From: Planctomycetota bacterium
Lineage (GTDB): Bacteria; Planctomycetota; Phycisphaerae; WQYP01
Length of the DNA stretch: 5,099 nucleotides
Reading direction: 5' to 3'
NCBI GenBank assembly: GCA_021816165.1
Contig: JAKAYZ010000244.1
Coordinates: forward strand, 1 to 5,099
The notes beneath the pieces were generated by a model, which ran no database searches, had not been told where the DNA came from, and worked only from the letters and a program-made list of their open reading frames with translations. Made by a program: the position numbers and the translations under genes. Position 1 is the stretch's first letter. The number at the start of each line of letters is the position of its first letter. Shown here piece after piece: positions 1 through 5,099 of this stretch.

Positions 1-415
1 GCCGCGGGAAGCAAAAATCAGAAAATCGCATGATTTGGCGCGGCACGCTTTCCGGGCCACGCGACGGTACGCAAAAACTCCACAAAGCCGCCGGCTCTGC
101 CGGTGGTGGAACGCACCTTGGCGCACCCCGCTGTCGCCGCTGGACCAAGAGGTGCGACGTATTTCTGGTTTGGCGATATTTCGGCCCCGCCCGGAAAAAT
201 TGCCGCATCCGCGATTCGGAAGATTCTTACACCGCCCGAATGTCCGCTGGACGCATGGGCAATTTTACGATAAACATGACAATAGAGAGGCAGGATGGTA
301 AGCCAAACGGCTTGGAGATCCGTCGGCACCGGATAAAACCCGGAATACGCTATAACCTTACAGGCTGTTTCGGGCGGCAGGCCGTGCGAAGCGTAATCCC
401 AGTGCCTGATTTTAC
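1..415. other. Leader region without a supported gene
   Basis: I see no gene here that I can defend. Several frames are open, as expected in GC-rich DNA, but none has a Shine-Dalgarno sequence, a recognisable motif or a plausible residue composition. One plus frame is open from the left edge to a TAA at 299-301 (about 99 codons, rich in Arg, His, Pro and Trp), and a minus frame covers 18-425 from a GTG without a ribosome binding site. In frame 1 the first ten codons end in a TGA at 31-33 and could be the tail of a gene to the left, but ten residues cannot be judged. The rest probably carries the promoter and leader of the carbonic anhydrase gene. A TATAAC at 351-356 is a possible -10 box, but I found no matching -35 box. 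Confidence 0.5.
87..107. other. GC-rich hairpin in the leader region
   Basis: Bases 87-95 pair with 99-107 around a three-base TCT loop, giving nine pairs of which two are G-T. On the minus strand the stem is followed by a T-rich stretch (TTTGTGG, then AGTTTTT), which resembles a weak factor-independent terminator. No minus-strand gene that would need it can be supported, so the role is unclear. Confidence 0.25.
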
Positions 416-420
416 AGGAG
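416..420 (+). promoter_or_regulatory. Shine-Dalgarno sequence of the carbonic anhydrase gene
   Basis: AGGAG lies seven bases before the ATG at 428. It fixes this start in preference to the second in-frame ATG at 434. Confidence 0.85.
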
Positions 421-427
421 TTCACAC

Positions 428-976
428 ATGTCGATGGTTCCGGAAATTTTGGCGTTTAACCGGGAATTTGTGGCGTCCAAGGCGTATGAGGCTTTTAAGA
501 CCGACAAATTTCCCAATAAAAAACTGGTGGTCATAACCTGTATGGATACGCGCCTGGTGGAGTTGCTGCCGCGGGCGATGAACCTGCGTAATGGTGATGT
601 GAAGCTTATCAAAAGCGCTGGAGCGGTAGTAGCGCATCCGTTCGGGTCGATTATGCGCAGTGTCCTGGTGGCCGTTTATGAATTGGGGGCCGAGGAAATT
701 ATCGTGGTGGGCCATCATGATTGCGGTATGACGGGGCTGGAAAGTGACCGGGTGCTCAAAAAAGTGCAACAGCGCGGCATATCCGAGGATGTCATAGAAA
801 CGCTGCGGAACGCCGGCATTGATCTGGAAAGCTGGCTCAAAGGTTTTGCCCGCGTGGAAGACGCTGTAAACAAAAGCGTGAATCTGATTCGCAAGCATCC
901 CCTGCTGCCGCGGGAAATCATTGTCCACGGCCTGATGATTCATCCGGAAACAGGAAAACTCGAGACCGTTGAATAA
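428..976 (+). CDS. Beta-carbonic anhydrase, Cab-type (clade D)
   Basis: This cytoplasmic zinc enzyme interconverts CO2 and bicarbonate. The 182-residue protein carries the family signature. CMDTR at residues 38-42 gives zinc ligand Cys38 and the Asp40-Arg42 dyad. GHHDCG at 95-100 gives zinc ligands His96 and Cys99. KSAGAVV at 62-68 and the following segment match the conserved core after the first motif. The short length and the sequence around HHDCGM fit the small clade of Methanobacterium Cab and Mycobacterium Rv1284 rather than the longer CynT/Can type. The start is the ATG seven bases after AGGAG, and the stop is TAA at 974-976. The C-terminal ending IHPETGKLETV also looks like this clade. 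The gene precedes the E2 gene on the same strand by 107 bases, so co-transcription is possible but not shown. All catalytic residues are present, so an active enzyme is expected. Family assignment is very secure; the physiological purpose is not visible. Confidence 0.96.
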   Translation: MSMVPEILAFNREFVASKAYEAFKTDKFPNKKLVVITCMDTRLVELLPRAMNLRNGDVKLIKSAGAVVAHPFGSIMRSVLVAVYELGAEEIIVVGHHDCGMTGLESDRVLKKVQQRGISEDVIETLRNAGIDLESWLKGFARVEDAVNKSVNLIRKHPLLPREIIVHGLMIHPETGKLETVE

Positions 977-997
977 TCTTCAGGTTTATTTCGGCGC

Positions 998-1026
998 TTA
1001 ACGAATCGGGCTGGGGAGCATAAACT
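998..1026 (+). promoter_or_regulatory. Possible sigma-70-type promoter of the E2 gene
   Basis: TTAACG (998-1003) and TAAACT (1021-1026) are 17 bases apart, each matching the consensus at four of six positions. A TATATT at 1026-1031 is an alternative -10 box. Either would start transcription roughly 50 bases before the E2 start codon. This would let E2 be expressed independently of the carbonic anhydrase gene. The match is by eye only. Confidence 0.3.
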
Positions 1027-1070
1027 ATATTCATGAAAGAGGCTGCGGGTTGCCCGGGCCGAGATGTAAG

Positions 1071-1075
1071 AAGGA
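1071..1075 (+). promoter_or_regulatory. Shine-Dalgarno sequence of the E2 gene
   Basis: AAGGA, inside a longer purine-rich run, lies eight bases before the ATG at 1084 and supports that start. Confidence 0.8.
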
Positions 1076-1083
1076 ATTAAGCC

Positions 1084-2400
1084 ATGCCCATAGAAATAAC
1101 AATGCCGAAACTTTCCGACACCATGACCGATGGCACGCTGGTGAAGTGGCTGAAAAAAGAAAACGAAAAAATTAAGCCCGGCGATGTTATTGCTGAAGTG
1201 GAAACCGATAAAGCCACGCAGGAATTAGAGGCTTTTGAACCCGGAACCGTGGCCAAGCTTATGGCCAAAGAAGGGGACAAGGTTCCAGTCGGCGGGTTGA
1301 TTGTGGTGCTGGCCAAACCGGATGAAGATGTGGCGGCCATCGCCAAGGCCGCCGGTGGAAAATCCGGAGCGGCTCCTGCGGCTGCGGCACCGGCTGCTCC
1401 AACTGCCACACCGCCTGCCGCCCCCGCAACAACCCCGGCGTCGCCACCAGCCCCGGTCATGGCACCTGTATCAGCGCCCGCTCCGGCACCCGTACCAATG
1501 TCCGCCGCACAAAGTGGCCGCCCAGCCCGCAGTTCGCCGCTGGCGCGGAAAATAGCCGCCGAAAAAGGCGTTGATGTGAATTCTCTTCAAGGTACTGGCC
1601 CGGACGGCCGTATCATCAAGCGCGACGTTCTGGCGGCCGGCACTACTGCCGGCAAGCCCGCAGCCGCCAGTGCGGCAAAACCACCAACTGCTGCTCCTGC
1701 CCTGCCTGCCGCCAAGCTGGAAGCCAAAACGATTCCGTTAAGCAACATGCGGCAAACAATCGCCCGGCGACTTTTGCAGGCCAAGCAAACCGTGCCGCAT
1801 TTTTATGTTTCCATTGACATAGTCATGGACGCTCTTCTGAATTTGCGCAAGGCCGCCAACGAACAACTCGCTCCTACCAAATTAACCGTCACTGATTTTA
1901 TTGCCCGGGCTGTGGCCAGTGCGGTGGTGCAGGCCCCGGGGGTTAATGCCAGTTTCACAGATACCGCCATTATTCAGCATGGCAGCGTAAATCTCGGAAT
2001 TGCAGTAGCCATTGAGGACGGCCTGGTCGTACCGGTTATCCGTGATGCGCAGACCAAGGGACTTCGCCAGATGTCCGAAGAAATTAAACAATTGGCCCAG
2101 TTGGCCCGCAGCCGCAAACTTAAGGCGGATCAGATGACCGGCAGCACCATTACCATCAGCAATCTGGGCATGTACGGCATACGGGAATTTCAGGCGATTA
2201 TAAACCCGCCTGAGGCCGCCATTTTAGCTATCGGCGGCACCGAAGCCCGTCCCATCGTAAAAAATGGCCAGGTGGTGCCCGCACAGGTGATGACCATATC
2301 CCTGTCCGCGGATCACCGGGTCATCGACGGCGCACTGGGCGCAGAGTTTTTAAGCAAGCTTAAAAACATCTTGGAAAACCCGCTGGCCATGCTGGTGTGA
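1084..2400 (+). CDS. pdhC: Pyruvate dehydrogenase E2 (dihydrolipoamide acetyltransferase)
   Basis: E2 forms the core of the pyruvate dehydrogenase complex and transfers the acetyl group from its lipoyl arm to CoA. The 438 residues show the full domain order. The N-terminal lipoyl domain (about 1-80) has the modified lysine Lys43 in ETDKAT. An Ala/Pro-rich flexible linker spans about 99-148. The peripheral subunit-binding domain (149-185) contains SSPLARKIA and GTGPDGRI, which bind E1 or E3. A second Ala/Pro linker spans about 187-213. The catalytic domain runs from about 214 to the end and includes VPHFYVS and the active-site motif DHRVIDG, with His411 and Asp415. The start of the lipoyl domain (MPKLSDTM, then GTLVKW) resembles pyruvate-type E2s with one lipoyl domain more than 2-oxoglutarate or branched-chain types, but substrate cannot be proven from sequence. 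No E1, E3 or lipoate-attachment gene is in the window, which is unusual because E2 is often co-transcribed with E1. The gene is intact and ends 13 bases before the stop of a convergent gene. Confidence 0.95.
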   Translation: MPIEITMPKLSDTMTDGTLVKWLKKENEKIKPGDVIAEVETDKATQELEAFEPGTVAKLMAKEGDKVPVGGLIVVLAKPDEDVAAIAKAAGGKSGAAPAAAAPAAPTATPPAAPATTPASPPAPVMAPVSAPAPAPVPMSAAQSGRPARSSPLARKIAAEKGVDVNSLQGTGPDGRIIKRDVLAAGTTAGKPAAASAAKPPTAAPALPAAKLEAKTIPLSNMRQTIARRLLQAKQTVPHFYVSIDIVMDALLNLRKAANEQLAPTKLTVTDFIARAVASAVVQAPGVNASFTDTAIIQHGSVNLGIAVAIEDGLVVPVIRDAQTKGLRQMSEEIKQLAQLARSRKLKADQMTGSTITISNLGMYGIREFQAIINPPEAAILAIGGTEARPIVKNGQVVPAQVMTISLSADHRVIDGALGAEFLSKLKNILENPLAMLV

Positions 2401-2404
2401 TGGG

Positions 2405-2440
2405 CCGCCGCAATCACCGCTTGGGGTGCATTGGCGGCGG
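2405..2440. terminator. Bulged hairpin across the convergent gene ends
   Basis: CCGCCGC (2405-2411) pairs perfectly with GCGGCGG (2434-2440). The stem continues inward with AAT (2412-2414) against ATT (2430-2432) and CA against TG, separated by single-base bulges. The structure starts five bases after the E2 stop codon and includes the stop codon and last codons of the minus-strand gene. Neither strand has a clear T-run after the stem, so classic factor-independent termination is doubtful. It may instead protect 3' ends or help separate the two converging transcripts. Confidence 0.35.
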
Positions 2441-4045
2441 AAATACCTCAACGGAAATCTTGAGCCACGCGGGCTTGCCATCCCGCAGGAAAGCGGTCTT
2501 GGCCATGACCGTCCACCCGGCAATGCCGGAGGTGCTCTTCGGCCAAAGCACAATGGCATAACGCCTCTGCGGCTTGATCACCATCAGCTTCGCCCGCAGA
2601 AATGTGTCCCCCGTTTTCACCGCCATAATGCGGAAGGGATGGGATTTCGGAATAGTCACGACAACCATCCGTGGGGTGCCTGGAGAGCCAATCCGCCACA
2701 CCACGTTTCGCGGTGATACCCGCGCCAGCCCCGGCACAACCAACCGTTTGGCTGGCGGCCTGGCAACAGCGGCCGCAAGCTTTTCCTGTTCTTGGGCAAG
2801 AATCATAGCAGCCTGCAGTTGGGTAGGAATTATTGCTGCCTGCTTTTTTTTCGCATGCGCCTTTAGAAATGTCCTGGCAAGGAAGGCATCCGTTGGCGTG
2901 ACCGCTGAATCTGATCCAAGGAGGCCGTCCGGGCAGGCGTGCTTCAAAGGTCCTTGGGTAAAACCGTAGCGCCGGAATCCATCTGCAGACCTACGCAGCT
3001 TCATCAGCCATAGGCGGTGCTTGCCGAGGTATTCCCCGGAGAATAAGGCATAATAAGCGCTACGCCCTGCAATGAACCAAACCGGCTTTAATCCTCGCGC
3101 CCGTTTGAGGAAATAGGTTGTGGCCAGGTCGAAAGGGGCCGCCTTCGGTTTTCCTGCGGCACCTTTGGCCCTTCCGGTTGGCGCGATGGCCCTTTTGGGT
3201 GGCCAATTGCCCTTCCGGAATTCTCTAACCTCGGAGAGCAGTGCTTTCGGAACCGGCCTGAGTAGGAAAAAAAGTGAAAAATCCGCCTTTTGCCCGTGCT
3301 TCGCCAATAAACATCCCCTTGTGGTTGCGCGATAGGCAACCCGGGTATAACCTGCAAGCGATACATTTCCTCGCAATGGAAGTGATACACCGCCGGAGGT
3401 GATTCCCCAGCACACTGCTGCGAAGGGGTCGCCAAGCGGAATATTCTGGTAGCCGAGCACGCGAAAGCGCCCCCTCCGCAGGCGGAGGTTGAACGAGAAC
3501 ACTGCTCCGCCCACTTCCCAAGGGTTGGCGCCGCCTCGCGGTGTCGCGTGGTGCGGGCCCGACTTTCGTTTTGGCGTGGGGAGCAGCCAGCCGACGCATG
3601 CGAGGGGACCGGCCCGGATTTCCCAGGGGATTCGGGACTGCCCCGCATCATTAGCCACAAGTCTAGCGAGCAAGGAGTGCGGAGTTGCGAACTGTTTTCG
3701 CCATAGCTCGGTTGCAGAAGGCGTTTCCGCAAAAAAGGGCTCAGCCGCCGCTCCGTTCGCTGCCCCGAGAAGCTGGCACACGCGGGCTGTTACCCATTCG
3801 GCCCGGGCCGCATCGCTCCGCGTGCCTGCATCCGCCGCGAGCACGTTTTTCAGAGGTGTGTCCACCGGGTTTAGCGCGACGGCCATGTTCGCTAATATCG
3901 CGGGCCTGCCAGGGATCCCGGCCAGCAGTGAAAAATACCGTAGCGTCGGTTTTGGCAGTGCCAATGGCTCGGCCTTGGCCCGCGCCAGGAAAAGGCAACA
4001 GCCGGCGGCGGCCAGGACGGAGGCGAGGTAACGTCTTTGCTTCAC
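2414..4045 (-). CDS. Exported protein of unknown function with Ig-like C-terminal domain
   Basis: I do not recognise this 543-residue protein. I chose the GTG at 4045 because AAGGAGG lies six bases upstream and a signal peptide begins there: KQRR at 2-5, a hydrophobic core at 6-21, and a likely cleavage site ARAKA/EP after residue 25. A lipoprotein reading (AAAGC, Cys16) is possible but weaker, because the hydrophobic core continues past the Cys. After cleavage come an Ala-rich helical part (about 40-135), a Gly- and aromatic-rich, probably beta, part (about 175-265), a basic Pro/Lys/Arg/Ala linker (about 276-303), a conserved-looking block rich in aromatics (305-370), and an Ala/Gln/Lys helical stretch (384-430). 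The tail (434-543), with VVWRIGSP, alternating hydrophobic strands and a KISVEVF ending, looks like a beta-sandwich of the Ig-like kind seen in secreted planctomycete proteins. The protein probably acts in the periplasm or at the envelope. No catalytic motif is evident. Its own promoter lies upstream. That it is a gene is quite sure; its function is open. Confidence 0.8.
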   Translation of the reverse strand: MKQRRYLASVLAAAGCCLFLARAKAEPLALPKPTLRYFSLLAGIPGRPAILANMAVALNPVDTPLKNVLAADAGTRSDAARAEWVTARVCQLLGAANGAAAEPFFAETPSATELWRKQFATPHSLLARLVANDAGQSRIPWEIRAGPLACVGWLLPTPKRKSGPHHATPRGGANPWEVGGAVFSFNLRLRRGRFRVLGYQNIPLGDPFAAVCWGITSGGVSLPLRGNVSLAGYTRVAYRATTRGCLLAKHGQKADFSLFFLLRPVPKALLSEVREFRKGNWPPKRAIAPTGRAKGAAGKPKAAPFDLATTYFLKRARGLKPVWFIAGRSAYYALFSGEYLGKHRLWLMKLRRSADGFRRYGFTQGPLKHACPDGLLGSDSAVTPTDAFLARTFLKAHAKKKQAAIIPTQLQAAMILAQEQEKLAAAVARPPAKRLVVPGLARVSPRNVVWRIGSPGTPRMVVVTIPKSHPFRIMAVKTGDTFLRAKLMVIKPQRRYAIVLWPKSTSGIAGWTVMAKTAFLRDGKPAWLKISVEVFPPPMHPKR

Positions 4046-4051
4046 TTTAGT

Positions 4052-4058
4052 CCTCCTT
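4052..4058 (-). promoter_or_regulatory. Strong Shine-Dalgarno sequence deciding a GTG start
   Basis: On the minus strand AAGGAGG sits six bases before the GTG at 4045. It rules out the longer reading that would begin at a TTG at 4129. That reading would add 28 residues in front of the signal peptide. Confidence 0.9.
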
Positions 4059-4099
4059 GGATCCAGGCCGTAGGCCAGTAATGGAGAGAAGAGCCTACT

Positions 4100-4129
4100 A
4101 TTGTCACCACAATCCGCAGGTGCGGTCAA
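4100..4129 (-). promoter_or_regulatory. Probable sigma-70-type promoter of the exported-protein gene
   Basis: On the minus strand TTGACC (4129-4124, five of six consensus bases) and GACAAT (4105-4100, four of six) are 18 bases apart. Transcription would begin near 4093, giving a leader of about 48 bases before the GTG at 4045. The spacing and the good fit with the ribosome binding site make this the most convincing promoter in the window. Confidence 0.5.
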
Positions 4130-4208
4130 CTTCGCGGTGTAGGCATTGTCCAGCCCATGGAATTAGGCCGCCGCTTCTGCCCCTCCCTTGATCGTTCCCT
4201 TAGTGGTC

Positions 4209-4236
4209 AGTTCGGTAAACGGCGATTGCCGGAACT
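4209..4236. other. Two-part inverted repeat in the intergenic region
   Basis: AGTTC (4209-4213) pairs with GAACT (4232-4236). Inside it CGGC (4220-4223) pairs with GCCG (4228-4231) around a GATT loop, leaving six unpaired bases on one side. A further short GC-rich repeat, AGCC/GGCT, follows at 4245-4255. No T-run follows on either strand, so these are not obvious terminators. Confidence 0.25.
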
Positions 4237-4280
4237 CTTTACCCAGCCGCCGGCTCGGGCACCGGGGTTGAACGAAGCAA

Positions 4281-4310
4281 GTCCACGGCCGCGGAAAGGC
4301 CGTGACGGAC
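4281..4310 (-). terminator. Hairpin downstream of the TOPRIM-like gene
   Basis: CACGGCC (4284-4290) pairs perfectly with GGCCGTG (4298-4304) around a seven-base loop, and GTC/GAC pairs can extend the base. It begins about 20 bases beyond the minus-strand stop codon at 4331, where a terminator would be expected. The bases after the stem on the minus strand (ACTTGCTTCGTT) are only moderately T-rich, so it may be a weak terminator or a 3'-end stabiliser. Confidence 0.35.
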
Positions 4311-4330
4311 CAGGACAGCACGCGCGCCAT

Positions 4331-5099
4331 TTATTTTGCCATTGACTCGAGTGTTTGCAAAATTCCCGTGTCCCGCATTTCCTGAACCAAATGTTCCCTG
4401 GGCTGAGCTTGTTCCCAAATATGGCGGAAGAAGTAATCGCAGCCATCCGACGCATACCAGCCCGCAAGGTAGGAGTACGCATGTTCTTTGCTTTCTTGCC
4501 GGTCCGTGCGTGTCGGCTTATCTTGTCGCGAAGCCAACCAATCGGTAACCGTATTGGGACGGTCCGGGTGCGCTTTGCCAATGGCGTGGCAGACCAGGCG
4601 TTCGAGCGTCTGCTTGGACGGCAACCCTTTACGGGGGTTTGCGTCATGCGTACGGACATGCAGTAGAGCCACCACGCACTGAGATTTATCAGCTTTCTCG
4701 ATCTGCCATTGCGGAACTTCTTGGCTACCGCTTTCCTGATACTTGATATTAGCTCTATTGAGGAGATGTCTTATTGATTCGGGCTTAATAAACGGGGATG
4801 AGCTGTTCGCGACGACAGACCCTTGGGGGTCCGTTGCGGTATCGTGGTCGGTGAAGACTGTTAAAAAGTCGATCTCCGGATGGACTCCAGAGGCAATCGC
4901 CCGCACGTTGTATTCGAAGGATTGCAATACCTGACTGACGCTTCCGCAGGGCAGGACGTGTATTTCATGGGATTCCCCCGCAACGGAGAAAACGTAAGCA
5001 CCCTTTCCATACTTGGATGGTCGGCGATCCGCAGGTGCTGGCTCTTTGCATTGGCAATGGTGTTGGAAGAAGCCGGCAAGAAAAGAGCGGTCGTCGTAC
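4331..5099 (-). CDS. TOPRIM-like protein (resembles DUF3226/OLD), C-terminal part
   Basis: The frame is open to the right edge, so the start is missing; 255 residues and the TAA at 4331-4333 are visible. An internal TTG at 4927 is not a sensible start, because protein-like sequence continues upstream of it. The visible part starts YDDRSFLAGFF, then a segment with YVFSVAGESHEIHVLPCG (about 40-54), then IDFLTVFTDHDT (76-87), with Asp84 and Asp86 after a hydrophobic strand. This order, an acidic DD motif, a beta-alpha stretch and a DxD, resembles TOPRIM proteins such as DUF3226, DUF4435 and OLD nucleases. The later SKEHAYSYLAGWYASDGCDYF (about 203-223, an LAGW helix) recalls the C-terminal Lys-Ala/WLAW part of DUF3226. 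The expected glutamate of TOPRIM motif I would lie just outside the window. If correct, it would be a metal-dependent nuclease-like partner, often paired with an ATPase. That it is a real gene is likely; the family is an inference from memory of the motifs. Confidence 0.7.
   Translation of the reverse strand, partial: YDDRSFLAGFFQHHCQCKEPAPADRRPSKYGKGAYVFSVAGESHEIHVLPCGSVSQVLQSFEYNVRAIASGVHPEIDFLTVFTDHDTATDPQGSVVANSSSPFIKPESIRHLLNRANIKYQESGSQEVPQWQIEKADKSQCVVALLHVRTHDANPRKGLPSKQTLERLVCHAIGKAHPDRPNTVTDWLASRQDKPTRTDRQESKEHAYSYLAGWYASDGCDYFFRHIWEQAQPREHLVQEMRDTGILQTLESMAK

Noticed and set aside
2..301. A plus-strand frame open from the left edge to a TAA at 299-301, as the C-terminal end of an upstream gene
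   Set aside because: The translation is dominated by Arg, His, Pro and Trp with no recognisable motif, other frames are open over the same stretch, and third-position GC (about 57 percent by hand count) does not single it out. It cannot be excluded without the sequence to the left.
18..425. A minus-strand frame of 135 codons opposite the carbonic anhydrase leader
   Set aside because: It begins at a GTG without a ribosome binding site, overlaps the plus-strand Shine-Dalgarno sequence, and has no family-like motif. The hairpin at 87-107 lies inside it.
30..536. A plus-strand frame of 168 codons overlapping the start of the carbonic anhydrase gene
   Set aside because: It runs 109 bases into a certain gene in another frame, lacks a ribosome binding site, and its composition is that of a shadow frame.
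1360..1500. Repetitive Ala/Pro codons as a possible simple-sequence repeat or assembly artefact
   Set aside because: This is the normal flexible linker between the lipoyl and subunit-binding domains of E2 proteins. The codons vary rather than repeat as a unit.
3088..3732. A second minus-strand frame of 214 codons within the exported-protein gene
   Set aside because: It lies wholly inside the better supported frame, is rich in Ser, Arg and Pro, and has no ribosome binding site or motif that I can see.
3489..4031. A plus-strand frame of 180 codons opposite the exported-protein gene
   Set aside because: It is antisense to a longer frame with a strong ribosome binding site, a promoter and a signal peptide. 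It has none of these itself.
4207..4659. A minus-strand frame of 150 codons overlapping the end of the TOPRIM-like gene
   Set aside because: The overlapping frame continues to the window edge with ordinary protein-like sequence and structure-like motifs. This one is Arg-rich and runs through the terminator-like hairpin at 4281-4310.
4861..5079. A minus-strand frame of 72 codons at the right edge
   Set aside because: It overlaps the TOPRIM-like frame, whose translation continues convincingly upstream of 4927. The short frame has no motif and no ribosome binding site that I can see.

Overview
The window is bacterial chromosomal DNA: moderately GC-rich, with clear Shine-Dalgarno sequences before three genes. 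No RNA gene, CRISPR array, insertion sequence or phage gene is visible. The secreted protein with a lysine/arginine-rich linker and an Ig-like tail, together with the PDH-type E2, gives a loose impression of a planctomycete or another PVC-group bacterium. That placement is an inference, not a demonstrated fact.

Layout, left to right. Positions 1-415 hold no gene I can support; this is probably the leader region of the next gene, plus perhaps the last codons of a gene to the left. Positions 428-976 (+) encode a Cab-type (clade D) beta-carbonic anhydrase with all zinc and dyad residues present. A gap of 107 bases holds a possible promoter. Positions 1084-2400 (+) encode a complete dihydrolipoamide acetyltransferase (E2) of the pyruvate dehydrogenase complex, with one lipoyl domain, a subunit-binding domain and a catalytic domain. 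Positions 2414-4045 (-) encode an exported protein of 543 residues with no recognised function. It converges on the E2 gene with 13 bases between stop codons, and a bulged hairpin lies across that junction. Positions 4046-4330 are intergenic, with a good minus-strand promoter and several GC-rich inverted repeats. From 4331 to the right edge (-) runs the C-terminal part (255 residues visible) of a protein that resembles TOPRIM proteins of the DUF3226/OLD kind; its start lies beyond the window.

The two plus-strand genes are basic metabolism: CO2/bicarbonate interconversion, and the E2 core that moves acetyl groups to CoA. E2 stands without visible E1 or E3 genes, so its partners must be encoded elsewhere or upstream of the window. 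The two minus-strand genes are not obviously related to them or to each other. The TOPRIM-like gene is the best candidate for an unusual system, because such proteins often pair with an ATPase in anti-phage modules. That partner, if it exists, would lie to the right of this window.
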